64,000 nucleotides of DNA from NCBI GenBank assembly GCA_025357945.1, contig JANYLJ010000046.1, positions 1 through 64,000 on the forward strand. Direction: 5' to 3'. Positions within the stretch are counted from its first letter, which is position 1, and each line of letters starts with the position of its first letter. Positions 1 through 8,577 of the stretch are shown one piece after another. This DNA is from Gemmatimonadota bacterium. Its GTDB lineage: Bacteria > Gemmatimonadota > Gemmatimonadetes > Gemmatimonadales > GWC2-71-9. The notes beneath the pieces were generated by a model. The model did not search any database. It had not been told where the DNA came from and was given only the letters and a program-made list of their open reading frames with translations. The position numbers and the translations under genes are program-made.

Positions 1-28
1 CCGCCCCAGCTATTTCCCAGGACATTGG

Positions 29-2407
29 CTACATACCGAGAACACGCTCACGAAGCGCATCTCGCAGCAAGTGATGCAACGTCACCATTCCCAATCCCGA
101 TGCTGCCAGGATCGTGATCCAGGAGTCTGCATCAAGCGACACCATGCCCAATACGTCGCGCAGCGGCGGCCAATACACCGCCGCACCATGCAACAGCGGC
201 GCGCTGACCAGCAATCCCGATACTGCCAGCCGCTGCGCGGGTGACGCGGTTGGCCCACGCTCGTCGGCAGTCAATCGGAACAGCACGTACAAGCCCATCA
301 GCACGATTACCGTTACAGCCGCCGTACTGTCGTACTGCTCCGCCCGGTCCTGAAACAGGAAGAAATTGGCGTACACGAGTAGCGAAAAGAATGCGGTGCA
401 CAGGCCGGCCAGGAGTGCAAATTTCAGCGGGTCACGGAGAAAGTTATCCGTCGATTGTTTGCCCACGGCCGGCGCGAGCAGTGTCAGCACGGTGGCCGGC
501 ATACCGATGGTGAGCACATCGATCCACGTAATGTCGCGCGGGCTCAACGGAAAGCTCAGTCCGACGAAGCCGACAAAGCCGACAAAGAACAGGCTGTAAA
601 CATTCTTCGTGAGAAACAACTGCATGATCCGCCGGATGCTATGGATGATCCGGTCCCCCTCTTGCGACAGCGCTGGCAAGTGAGCGAACGAATCTTTCAG
701 CAACACGATATCCGAGACATCGCGCGCCGCCGCCGCACCCGAGTTCATGGCGACCCCGATGTCGGCCTGTTTCAACGCCAACACGTCGTTGACGCCATCA
801 CCCACCATACCGACAAACTTGCCTGACTGCTGCAGGCATTTGACGATTTGCTGTTTTTGCTGCGGTACGAGCCGGCCAAAAAATTGACCGTCCTGAACCG
901 CTTTCGCGAATTCAGTCGGCGCCAAAGCCGCGAGCTCCGGACCGCTGATGGTTGATCCGTGGGGGGTTATGCCCGCTTGGCGGGCCACCGCCGAGACGGT
1001 CTCAGGGTTATCGCCCGATAGTATTTTCAGAGTCACGTCGCGCGCTTCGTAAAAGCGGATCGCGCTGTCGACATCCTGGCGCAGTTCATCGCGCAACACC
1101 ACGAAGCCCAACAGCAGCAGATCGGTCCGCTGCGGTAGCGCCTGCGCCGAGCGGGCAAGCAGCATCACTCGCAGGCCTCGCTGCCTGAAGTCCGCCAGCT
1201 GCACGGCTTGTGCGGCTGTCAGCCTGTCTTCAGCCAGCGCCTCGGGCGCCCCGAGCCACAACGATACTTCGTCGCCACGACCGCCGACTCGCACGGCACT
1301 GGTCTTGTGCTCGGTGCTGAAAGGCAACTCGTCGATCAGCGTACTGGCGAGGACGGGGACCGCCGTTGCGATCGCCTCGGTGGTCTGGTTGTGCGAGCTT
1401 ACTGCGCCGAGGAATAGCCCCAGATAGCGAGCGAACTCGTCGTGACTCAGCGCGAAGGGTACGATCGCTTCGAATTGCAAGCGATTGGTGCCGAGGGTGC
1501 CCGTTTTGTCCAGGCACAGCACCGTGACGTGACCTAACGACTCGACCGCGCCGAGCTTTTGCACCAGGACCTGATTTCTGGCCGCACGCAGCGCGCCCAT
1601 CGCGAATGCCAGCGTGGCGATCAGGACCAGCCCCTCCGGCACCAGGGCCTTGATCACGGTGACCAGCGACAGGGTGGTTTCCTTCAACGGCAAGTGCTTG
1701 ACGTAGGCCGCCATGAGCAACAAAGCGACGAACAGTATCAAGATCGCGGTCAGCGTCTTGACGAGGGTATTGATGCTCTTCTGCGTGGGTGTCAGCTGGA
1801 TCTTGTATGTTTTGGCTTGCGCGGTCATCGTGTTGACGCTGGATGCTGCGCCGACACGGCTCGCCACATAGTATCCCGCCCCGCTGACACAATAGCTGCC
1901 GGAAAGCACGGTATCACGCGTGCGTTTCGCTACCGCAGTTGCTTCCCCTGTCAGCAACGATTCGTCCATGACGACCGCCGCAGACGCCGCGAGTACGCCA
2001 TCGGCGACGACTTGATCACCGGGCGCCAGGCGCACCAAGTCGTCCTGGACGACGTCGTCGCTGGCGATGTCCTGGTCGTGGCCGTCGCGGCGAACCGTGA
2101 CGGCATGGCGCTGCAACAGCGAGAGGCGGTCCAGCGCCCACTTCGCCCGGAATTCGCTGATTCCTCCGACCAGCATGTTCGCGAGTGTGACGATGGACAC
2201 GAACACGGCATCGCTATTGGCACCAACCGCCAGTAGCGCCACAACAGACGTCAGCAGAATGCCGTTGAATACCGTGACAATATTGTTGCGCAAGATGCCC
2301 GAGACCGTGCGCGTCGTGAAATGCTCTACCAGATTGACTTGGCCTTGTCGTCGCCGTTCGTTTACCTCGGTCTGGGTCAGGCCGACCGCTTCAGGTGGCG
2401 ACAACAT
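29..2407 (-). CDS. P-type (E1-E2) cation-transporting ATPase, CtpE-like
   Basis: A 792-residue P-type ATPase that should move a cation across the inner membrane using ATP. Visible motifs are the actuator loop TGE (residues 153-155), the membrane motif PEGL (257-260), the phosphorylation site DKTGT (D300-T304) and the hinge GDGVND in the C-terminal third, followed by several hydrophobic C-terminal helices. PEGL followed by LVQKLGAVESLG resembles mycobacterial CtpE, linked to calcium uptake; the ion is therefore an inference. No N-terminal metal-binding domain is seen. An upstream GAAGG supports the ATG at 2407. The gene stands alone on the minus strand and looks richer in A/T than its neighbours, with runs such as aaaaaattg. 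Family certain, substrate uncertain. Confidence 0.9.
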   Translation of the reverse strand: MLSPPEAVGLTQTEVNERRRQGQVNLVEHFTTRTVSGILRNNIVTVFNGILLTSVVALLAVGANSDAVFVSIVTLANMLVGGISEFRAKWALDRLSLLQRHAVTVRRDGHDQDIASDDVVQDDLVRLAPGDQVVADGVLAASAAVVMDESLLTGEATAVAKRTRDTVLSGSYCVSGAGYYVASRVGAASSVNTMTAQAKTYKIQLTPTQKSINTLVKTLTAILILFVALLLMAAYVKHLPLKETTLSLVTVIKALVPEGLVLIATLAFAMGALRAARNQVLVQKLGAVESLGHVTVLCLDKTGTLGTNRLQFEAIVPFALSHDEFARYLGLFLGAVSSHNQTTEAIATAVPVLASTLIDELPFSTEHKTSAVRVGGRGDEVSLWLGAPEALAEDRLTAAQAVQLADFRQRGLRVMLLARSAQALPQRTDLLLLGFVVLRDELRQDVDSAIRFYEARDVTLKILSGDNPETVSAVARQAGITPHGSTISGPELAALAPTEFAKAVQDGQFFGRLVPQQKQQIVKCLQQSGKFVGMVGDGVNDVLALKQADIGVAMNSGAAAARDVSDIVLLKDSFAHLPALSQEGDRIIHSIRRIMQLFLTKNVYSLFFVGFVGFVGLSFPLSPRDITWIDVLTIGMPATVLTLLAPAVGKQSTDNFLRDPLKFALLAGLCTAFFSLLVYANFFLFQDRAEQYDSTAAVTVIVLMGLYVLFRLTADERGPTASPAQRLAVSGLLVSAPLLHGAAVYWPPLRDVLGMVSLDADSWITILAASGLGMVTLHHLLRDALRERVLGM

Positions 2408-2667
2408 CGGATCAGCCTTCGTGTGATATGTGAAAACAAAGCGTTGCGCCGCACGGTGGCGGCTGCAGATAATCAGAATGTATTCGCTAAAGCCGACGAA
2501 CCAGGCACCTTACAATCGGAAGAAGAAGTGAAGATCCGCTCGTCATCGTTTGCACCTCGACGGACCCCCAAAAAATGGTGACCAATTCTCGATTGAAGCT
2601 GCCCGCCTGGTCCCGCGAAAGACCCTTTGCGTTTCGGGCGGCGCGCGCGCCGGCGCTTGGGGAGCCA
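2408..2667. other. Intergenic region upstream of the P-type ATPase gene
   Basis: About 260 nt between the stop of the kinase gene and the start of the ATPase gene, both on the minus strand. The 80 nt next to the ATPase start are A/T-rich compared with the surroundings and probably hold its promoter, but I cannot pick a confident -35/-10 pair. No convincing gene or terminator hairpin is seen; short reading frames here look random. Confidence 0.4.
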
Positions 2668-4887
2668 TCAGGCAAGGTGCATCCTGTGCAGCAGCGCCTG
2701 GAAGCGAGGGTGCGAGCGCAGGGGCGCAAACAGGAACGAACCCCGGATGCCGTACACCGCGCCCGCGCGCTGCTCGTACGCTCGCTCCAGGCAATCCATG
2801 GCGCGCTCCTGTTGCCCGAGACCGGTATGCAAGTACGCCATGTGGTAGGGCGAGACATATCGCCGCCGTGACTGCTCCTCGAGTTCTCGCAGTATTTCCC
2901 GCGCTCGGTCGACGTTGCCCGCGAGCGCGTAGGCCTGCCCGAGCTGTGCCAGCCAGAGGGTGTCACCCGGTGAGAGCGCCACCGCCCGTTCCAACGCCAC
3001 CAGGCCTTCGTCAAACCTGCCCTTCCCGAACAACGACCAGCCGAGGGTGGAATGCCCGCGTGCATAGTCGTGATCGAGCGCGATCGCATGGCTGGCGGCC
3101 TCCAAGGCCTCGTCGTACCGCCCAGCCCGCAGGAGTGCGGTGGCGAGATCTGACTGATGAGCCAGCGGATCAAGCTCCCGGGCGCGCTGTTGCAATGCGA
3201 TGGCCTCGTCGAACCGTTCCAGCGCCGAGCACAGGCGTCCGTACAGGTCATACGTATCTGCGCTGCTCGGGTTCAGCTCGAGGGCTCGCTTGAACTCCGC
3301 CTCGGCGCCGGTCCAGTCGAAGTCGTACACGAACTTGCCATGGGCCACCGTGCAATGCGCTTCGCCAAGTTCCGGGTCGAGCTCGAGCGCGCGCGCTGCG
3401 GCTGCCTTGGCCCGCGGATAAGCTTCATCGGGACTCAGCGCGCCGGTTTCTCCGAGTTCCGTGAAGGCCAGGGCCACGCTGGCGTACGCCAGGGCATACC
3501 GTGGATCCCGCTCGATGGCTTTCTCGAAAAACCCGATCGCCTGGCGCAACCCTTCTTCGGTGTACTTGATCAAACAGTGTCGGCCCTGCAGATAGAGTTG
3601 ATACGCCCGCACATCGCTGGTCGGCTCCCTGCCAATGCGGGCTCGCTCATCGGGAGACAATTCGGCTTTGAGGGCCGTGGCGATGTGCAGCGCCACCTCC
3701 ATCTGGATGGTGAAGATGTCGGTGAGCTGTCGGTCATACGTCTCGGCCCAGAGATACTCGTCCGTTCCGCCGTCGACGAGTTGGGCCACGATCCGGACGC
3801 GATCACCGGCGCGGCGCACGCTGCCTTCAACCAGCGTCGCCACCTGGAGTTGGACGGCGATTTCCCGAAGACCCTGCTGCCGTCCTTTGAACGGCATCAC
3901 CGACGTCCGCGAGATGACGTGCAGCGCCCGGATCTTGGAGAGCTGAGCGATGACATCCTCCGTGATCCCGTCGGCGAAGTGTTCGTTTTCCGGGTCGGCG
4001 CTCAGGTTCAGAAATGGCAGGACCGCGATGGATCGTGCCCTTGGCTGGTCGGTGGCCGGCTTCCTGAGGGCGTCGGCGAATGTATTCATCGTGGTGAAGC
4101 GGTCCGCCGGCGCCGTGGCGAGGGCACGCCGGATCGCGCCCTCCACGAACTCCGGTACGGATTCACGCACCGCCCGAAGCGAAGGGATCGGATCCCTGAG
4201 CTGCCTCGCCAGGATCGCCCGCGGATTCGGCCCCGTGTACGGCGGCTCACCAGCCAACATCTCGTACAATACGATCGCCAGACTATACAGGTCGCTCCGC
4301 CCATCGAGCTGCGTCTCGGCCATTGTCTGCTCGGGGCTCATGTACGGCGGTGTCCCGAGGGCCATCCCCACTTCGGTGATCCGGGGGCCGCCGGCGGCGC
4401 TAACGGCGCGAGCGATCCCGAAGTCCATGACGAGGGCGTGCCCGCCGGCAAGCAGGACGTTCTCCGGCTTCAGGTCGCGGTGAACGACGCCGAGCCTGTG
4501 GGCGTACGCCAGGGCGTCGGCGATCTCGCGAGTAAGCTGGAGTGCCTCGTCGACAGGGAGCTGGCGGTCACGCGTGAGGCGGTCGCGGAGCGATTCACCC
4601 GCGACGAAGGGCATCACGTAGAACAACAGGCCGTCGGCTTCGCCGCTGTCGAACAGCGGTACGAGATTGGGATGCTGGAGGTTCGCCGTGACCTTTATCT
4701 CGGCCAGGAACCGCTCGGCGCCGAGCGCGGCGGCCAGCTCGGGCCGAACGACTTTGATCGCAACTTGACGGCCCAACCGGAGATCCCGGGCAAGGTATAC
4801 GGTAGCCATCCCGCCGCGACCCAGCTCGCGCTCGATGGCATAGCGGTCGCCGAGGGCGTTCTGGAGGCGAACGAGCAGGTCGGTCAT
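2668..4887 (-). CDS. Ser/Thr protein kinase with TolB-like and TPR domains
   Basis: A 739-residue Hanks-type kinase fused to a sensor-like C-terminal half. The kinase core (about 15-275) has the glycine loop GRGGMATV (23-30), catalytic lysine K45, HRDLKPEN (136-143) and DFG (155-157), so it should be active. Residues about 285-400 match the module starting AVLPFxNLS and ADGITED that often joins kinases or adenylate cyclases to TPR arrays. From about 430 to the end there are multiple TPR helices. I see no transmembrane segment, so it is probably cytosolic. The sequence gggagggag just before ATG 4887 is a strong Shine-Dalgarno. The substrate is unknown. This architecture is common in Gemmatimonadota and Acidobacteriota. 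Confidence 0.92.
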   Translation of the reverse strand: MTDLLVRLQNALGDRYAIERELGRGGMATVYLARDLRLGRQVAIKVVRPELAAALGAERFLAEIKVTANLQHPNLVPLFDSGEADGLLFYVMPFVAGESLRDRLTRDRQLPVDEALQLTREIADALAYAHRLGVVHRDLKPENVLLAGGHALVMDFGIARAVSAAGGPRITEVGMALGTPPYMSPEQTMAETQLDGRSDLYSLAIVLYEMLAGEPPYTGPNPRAILARQLRDPIPSLRAVRESVPEFVEGAIRRALATAPADRFTTMNTFADALRKPATDQPRARSIAVLPFLNLSADPENEHFADGITEDVIAQLSKIRALHVISRTSVMPFKGRQQGLREIAVQLQVATLVEGSVRRAGDRVRIVAQLVDGGTDEYLWAETYDRQLTDIFTIQMEVALHIATALKAELSPDERARIGREPTSDVRAYQLYLQGRHCLIKYTEEGLRQAIGFFEKAIERDPRYALAYASVALAFTELGETGALSPDEAYPRAKAAAARALELDPELGEAHCTVAHGKFVYDFDWTGAEAEFKRALELNPSSADTYDLYGRLCSALERFDEAIALQQRARELDPLAHQSDLATALLRAGRYDEALEAASHAIALDHDYARGHSTLGWSLFGKGRFDEGLVALERAVALSPGDTLWLAQLGQAYALAGNVDRAREILRELEEQSRRRYVSPYHMAYLHTGLGQQERAMDCLERAYEQRAGAVYGIRGSFLFAPLRSHPRFQALLHRMHLA

Positions 4888-5064
4888 CTCCCTCCCAATC
4901 GTGTAGCAACGGAGGTAAAGGTACCGTATGCGGCAGCGAGTGTACCAGCTACGTCTGAGGGGAGAAGCCTGCGTGGGTGCGCTCGCCTGGGGCGCAACTC
5001 CTCGCAGGCCCGTTTGTCCGGAGTGATTGCGTCCTCTTCAATACGCTGGATCCGGGCGGCGCGG

Positions 5065-6279
5065 TCACGCCATTTCCTCGAAGGCGTGCCGAATCTGCGT
5101 CACGGCCCATGCCAGATCGTCACGGTCGATCACCAGCGGCGGAGCTAACCGTACCACGCGATCATGCGTCTCCTTGCAGAGAAGCCCGTGATGCATGAGC
5201 GCCTCGCAGAACGGGCGCGCGGCAACGGTCAACTCGATGCCCACGAGAAGTCCGCGGCCACGAATCTCCCGGATCCTCGAGTGGCGGATCGTCCGTAATT
5301 GTTCGAGGAACCAGCCACCGAGCTCCGCCGAGCGCTCCGCAAGTTGCTCTTCCTCAATCACCGCCAGCGCGGCCCGGGCGATGGCGCAGCCGAGTGGATT
5401 CCCGCCGTACGTGCTGCCGTGGCTGCCCGGATCGAAGACATCCATCACCTCTTGCCGGGTGACAAATGCCGAAACAGGATAGCACCCGCCAGAGAGTGCC
5501 TTGCCGAGGATATAGGCATCTGGCTTGACCGATTCGTGATCGCAGGCGAATCGTCTGCCCGTGCGGCCCAGGCCGGTCTGGATCTCGTCCGCCAACAGGA
5601 GAATACCGTTGCGGCGGCAGACTGCGGCGACGTCCGCCAGGTATCCCGCTGGCGGAATGAGAATGCCTGCTTCGCACTGAATCGGCTCGAGGAGAACCGC
5701 GCAGCTGTTGGGCGTGATCGCGGCCTCGATCGCTCCGGCGTCGGCGAAGGGCACGGTGACGAATCCCGGCGTGAATGGTCCGAATCCGTCGCGATAGCTC
5801 GGTTCGGAGGAGAAGCCGATGATGGTCGTCGTGCGGCCGTGGAAGTTGTTCTCGCAAACGATGATCTCGGCGCAGCCTTCGGGAATCCCCTTGACGCGAT
5901 ACCCCCATCGCCGTGCGGCCTTGATCGCGGTCTCGACCGCTTCGGCCCCGGTGTTCATCGGGAGTACGGCGTCCATTCCGCAAAACCGCGCAAGCTCCTG
6001 GCAGAAGAGCGGCAGCTGCTCGTTGCGAAAGGCGCGGGATGTGAGCGTGACCCGCGACGCCTGCTCGTGCATCGCAGCCAGAATGCGCGGATGGCAGTGC
6101 CCCTGATTGACTGCCGAGTACGCGCTGAGGCAGTCCAGATACCGGGTTCCGTTGACGTCGTAAAGCCAGGGGCCCTTACCTCGTTCCACCACGACGTCCA
6201 GCGGATGGTAGTTATGCGCGCCCCATTCATTCTCGAGCGCAACGAGCGCCTCGGCGTCGCCTCTGATACGTGCTGTCAT
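5065..6279 (-). CDS. rocD: Ornithine--oxo-acid aminotransferase
   Basis: A 404-residue class III PLP-dependent aminotransferase, predicted to convert ornithine and 2-oxoglutarate to glutamate semialdehyde and glutamate in arginine/ornithine catabolism. Ornithine-transaminase hallmarks include YSAVNQGHCHP (54-64) and NTGAEAVETA (109-118). The PLP-binding aspartate lies in LLADEIQTG (D231) and the Schiff-base lysine in LGKALSGG (K260). Length is normal for the family. It is transcribed leftward with a 177-nt gap to the kinase gene and no arginine genes nearby. A TATGAT box on the minus strand near 6355 could be its -10. Alternative: acetylornithine or 4-aminobutyrate transaminase, less likely given the motifs. 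Confidence 0.92.
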   Translation of the reverse strand: MTARIRGDAEALVALENEWGAHNYHPLDVVVERGKGPWLYDVNGTRYLDCLSAYSAVNQGHCHPRILAAMHEQASRVTLTSRAFRNEQLPLFCQELARFCGMDAVLPMNTGAEAVETAIKAARRWGYRVKGIPEGCAEIIVCENNFHGRTTTIIGFSSEPSYRDGFGPFTPGFVTVPFADAGAIEAAITPNSCAVLLEPIQCEAGILIPPAGYLADVAAVCRRNGILLLADEIQTGLGRTGRRFACDHESVKPDAYILGKALSGGCYPVSAFVTRQEVMDVFDPGSHGSTYGGNPLGCAIARAALAVIEEEQLAERSAELGGWFLEQLRTIRHSRIREIRGRGLLVGIELTVAARPFCEALMHHGLLCKETHDRVVRLAPPLVIDRDDLAWAVTQIRHAFEEMA

Positions 6280-6358
6280 GTGCCCTGACTCGTTTCCATC
6301 GTCGGTGAGCGTGTTGCCGTACTGTCCGCGGCCAGGTAGCCGGGGACGTAATCATAAA

Positions 6359-6388
6359 CTGCAGTCCAGCATGATAAGCTGGCTGCAG
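6359..6388 (-). terminator. Bulged inverted repeat ahead of rocD
   Basis: ctgcag and ccagc (6359-6370, one bulged base) pair with gctgg and ctgcag (6378-6388) around a 7-nt loop. On the minus strand it is followed by tttatgatt. It could be a second terminator for the lipoprotein gene or an operator near the rocD -10. Sequence alone does not decide. Confidence 0.35.
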
Positions 6389-6425
6389 ACGGTTCTGCGG
6401 CGGCGACTCGCCGCGTGCGGAAACG

Positions 6426-6461
6426 GTGAAGGGCGCTGAACCGAAGCCCAGCGCCCTTCAC
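6426..6461 (-). terminator. 13-bp perfect hairpin downstream of the lipoprotein gene
   Basis: GTGAAGGGCGCTG (6426-6438) pairs perfectly with CAGCGCCCTTCAC (6449-6461) around a 10-nt loop. On the minus strand it starts about 30 nt after the lipoprotein stop and is followed by cgttt, a short T-run. A factor-independent terminator is likely, though the T-tract is weak. Confidence 0.6.
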
Positions 6462-6490
6462 GTCACGCGATTCGACGCGTACTGCCGGGC

Positions 6491-7255
6491 TCAGTCCTTC
6501 CGGCCGTTTTGGTCCTCGTCCTCGAAGGCGTGGAAGGAGCGGCGGATGTTTTGCTCCACCTGTTGACGCCCCTGTTGCGTGAGCGCGGCGGGACTCAGCA
6601 GCGCCGTGCCACCCGCATCGAGGAACCATCCGCGAACGTCGAGCAACAGCGTGAGGCTCGTCGTCCCGCCGATCTTCACCTCCATGGGGGTATCAAATTC
6701 CACCTCGACCTCATTCGTGATGTCGGTGGTGAAGGTGAACGGCACCCCGTTGAAGGTTCCGGTCATCCTGATGCTCACCCCCAGGAAGCCGGGATTGGCT
6801 GCCAGGAACGCCGCGTCCGATGTGTTATTCGTCGGCTTGTGTATCTGAAGCTCGATCTCCTTGTACATTCCCGCCGGAAGATCGATGGAGAACGAAGTCT
6901 GGGCTCCGTCCACCAGAGGTGGCACGAGGAGGAGTGGGCCAAGTTTCAAATTCGGACACTCTGGCGCATCGCCCTTGTCGCCGTCACCCGCCTCGGAGAG
7001 ATCGGGGGTCGGGCAGGCACCGTCGACGCGCTTCAACTTGATCCGCCGCGCAACCAACTGCACCTGGGAAATCACGATCACATTGCCGCCGCGGGTGATC
7101 GACACGTCGGCGGACGCCAGCGGGCTTGCGGAGGCCCCAGTACCATTTGATGCGAGTTGGAACGCGAGACGTCCAGTGTCGCCCGGAGCCGTCGAGCAGG
7201 CCGTTCCAGCGAGAACAACGAACATGGCAGTTAGCCCAAGTGACGCCCTGTGCAT
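6491..7255 (-). CDS. Predicted lipoprotein of unknown function
   Basis: A 254-residue exported protein. I start it at ATG 7255 because aaaggag lies 6 nt upstream and the resulting N-terminus (MHRASLGLTAMFVVLAGTAC) is a clean signal peptide ending in cysteine; the longer frame to 7408 would bury this. The lipobox (AGTAC) is non-canonical at -3. The mature part is mainly beta-like, with a central stretch rich in C, P and D (CPTPD, APECPN) and a hydrophobic strand SLTLLLDVRGWF. It ends in an acidic tail, FEDEDQNGRKD. The layout resembles DUF4382-type carbohydrate-binding-like lipoproteins, but I do not recognise a family with confidence. It is divergent from the acyltransferase gene. Confidence 0.75.
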   Translation of the reverse strand: MHRASLGLTAMFVVLAGTACSTAPGDTGRLAFQLASNGTGASASPLASADVSITRGGNVIVISQVQLVARRIKLKRVDGACPTPDLSEAGDGDKGDAPECPNLKLGPLLLVPPLVDGAQTSFSIDLPAGMYKEIELQIHKPTNNTSDAAFLAANPGFLGVSIRMTGTFNGVPFTFTTDITNEVEVEFDTPMEVKIGGTTSLTLLLDVRGWFLDAGGTALLSPAALTQQGRQQVEQNIRRSFHAFEDEDQNGRKD

Positions 7256-7339
7256 AGGAACTCCTTTGCGGGTATGCGTGCTCCTGAAGGGTGGTGACGC
7301 TCCGGGCCCCACCCGCAACACACCCCGGCCGCTATCCTT

Positions 7340-7361
7340 CGGCGGTGCGCCGGCACCGCCG
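7340..7361. promoter_or_regulatory. Palindrome in the divergent intergenic region, 5' of the acyltransferase gene
   Basis: cggcggtgc (7340-7348) and gcaccgccg (7353-7361) form a perfect 9-bp inverted repeat with a 4-nt centre. It lies between a possible -10 (tatcct, 7333-7338) and the Shine-Dalgarno ggaggag of the acyltransferase. It may be an operator, or a 5'-UTR hairpin if transcription starts upstream. Confidence 0.35.
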
Positions 7362-7382
7362 ACCCTTTCCTGAGGAGGAGCG

Positions 7383-8318
7383 ATGGCAACGCTGTATCTC
7401 CTCCTCATGCGGGGCTTCGGCTGGATCTACTACTTCGCGCCACGGTGGCTGCGAAGGATCATGGCCAGCACGCTCGGCGGATTCGCACGACTCGTCGGCT
7501 ACCGCGCCGCCGTAATCCGCCAGAATCTCCGCTTCGCTTTCCCGGGTGACGCGCCGGAGCCGGTGCACCAACGCACCGAACTCATCAAGCAGTTCTACCA
7601 GCACTTCGGCCGTCTCGGCTTCGAGATCCTGATGCTCTTCGGTCCGATGCGGCGGTACGCCGAGGCGCAGGGGAAGTGCGGCGGGATCGAGCACTGGGAA
7701 CGGGCGAAGGCTGCGGGACGCGGCGTGATTCTCCTCACGAGTCACACCGGCAGTTGGGAAGTGGCAGCGGCGATGGGCGCCCTGGTAGAACAGGCGGACG
7801 TACTTCTCGTCAGCCGACATTTCAAGCCGGAATGGCTGCACGCCGCGATTGAGAGGTGGCGCAAGCGATGCGGCGTGGATGCGACGTACGAACCGCGCAC
7901 GCTACGCGACATCCTCGCGCGGCTGAAACGGAACGGTACCGTAGCGATCGTGCTCGACCAGTACACGCCACCGCCGGTAGGCGTGCGGGTGCCGTTCTTC
8001 GGGCTTCCGGTCGGCACCAACATCGCGATCGCCGTGCTGGCGAAGCGCACCGGCGCCCGGGTGCTGCCGTTCAAGAACTTCCGCTTGCCGGATGGCCGCG
8101 TGGTGGTGGAAATCGGATCACCAGTTCCCTGGCAGGTGCACGACAATCCCGAGGTGGAGCTGGCGATCAACACCGCCGCGTATTCCGCGATGATCGAAAA
8201 CCAGATCCGGGAACATCCGGCCCAATGGCTCTGGAGCCATCGCCGCTTCAAGGGGGATCTCGCGCCGTTGCGCGACGGCGAGTGGGAGCGAGGCCGCCAG
8301 CACCAGGCGCCGGCCTGA
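7383..8318 (+). CDS. Lysophospholipid/lipid A acyltransferase, LpxL/HtrB family
   Basis: A 311-residue membrane-associated acyltransferase of the LpxL/HtrB/MsbB fold, expected to add an acyl chain to a lipid A precursor or a related lipid at the inner membrane. It has a hydrophobic N-terminus (about 3-35) and the catalytic HX4E motif HTGSWE (H121, E126), followed by LVSRH and VAIVLDQ blocks typical of the family. ATG 7383 is preceded by ggaggag at good spacing. The gene stands alone and is divergent from the lipoprotein gene. Its presence supports a diderm cell with LPS or a related glycolipid, but related enzymes also act on other lipids, such as PIM acyltransferase, so the acceptor is not certain. 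Confidence 0.85.
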   Translation: MATLYLLLMRGFGWIYYFAPRWLRRIMASTLGGFARLVGYRAAVIRQNLRFAFPGDAPEPVHQRTELIKQFYQHFGRLGFEILMLFGPMRRYAEAQGKCGGIEHWERAKAAGRGVILLTSHTGSWEVAAAMGALVEQADVLLVSRHFKPEWLHAAIERWRKRCGVDATYEPRTLRDILARLKRNGTVAIVLDQYTPPPVGVRVPFFGLPVGTNIAIAVLAKRTGARVLPFKNFRLPDGRVVVEIGSPVPWQVHDNPEVELAINTAAYSAMIENQIREHPAQWLWSHRRFKGDLAPLRDGEWERGRQHQAPA

Positions 8319-8577
8319 TCCCGAGCCTGGGTTCGGTACGCCGGCCCGAAAAAGCCCAAAGTGATGTACCGCGCCCTGTAGCGCGGCTGCGCGATCCCCG
8401 GCTCGGCCGGGCGTGGTAGCGATCCAACAGGCCGTGCTGAACCGGGTGTCGCTCGGCCTAAGTCCTGCTGATCCACGACTTACGACGTGCAACTTCACTC
8501 CCGAGCGTCCAGGGTATCCACGGCCCTCAAGCAGCCACCTGCGTTGGATCGATCCTTGCGTGCCAGTGCATATACCC
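8319..8577. other. Intergenic region with hairpins and a split palindrome
   Basis: About 259 nt between the acyltransferase and the sigma factor gene. Hairpin ccgcgc/gcgcgg (8369-8386) and cccggc/gccggg (about 8397-8411) follow each other without a T-run and may end the upstream transcript. TAAGTC (8458-8463) and GACTTA (8476-8481) form a split inverted repeat that could be an operator. I looked for a riboswitch pattern and saw none. Confidence 0.35.

Larger units (their letters stand above)
6280..6490. other. Intergenic region with two or three hairpins
   Basis: About 210 nt between the lipoprotein gene stop and the rocD start, both leftward. It contains the strong hairpin at 6426-6461, a bulged hairpin at 6359-6388 and a small one around 6399-6413 (gcggcg/cgccgc). 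On the minus strand the bulged hairpin is followed by tttatgatt, which contains the -10-like TATGAT. The region is best read as lipoprotein-gene termination followed by the rocD promoter. Confidence 0.45.

Noticed and set aside
3157-5148. 663-codon open frame on the plus strand opposite the kinase gene
   Set aside because: It is antisense to a gene with clear kinase motifs; long antisense frames are expected at this GC content and the translation has no recognisable domain.
6276-6629. 117-codon minus-strand frame over the rocD-lipoprotein gap
   Set aside because: It crosses the strong hairpin at 6426-6461 and overlaps the lipoprotein gene in another frame; composition is not protein-like.
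8319-8577. Riboswitch or small RNA before the sigma factor gene
   Set aside because: Hairpins are present but no known riboswitch core could be recognised; left as hairpins only.
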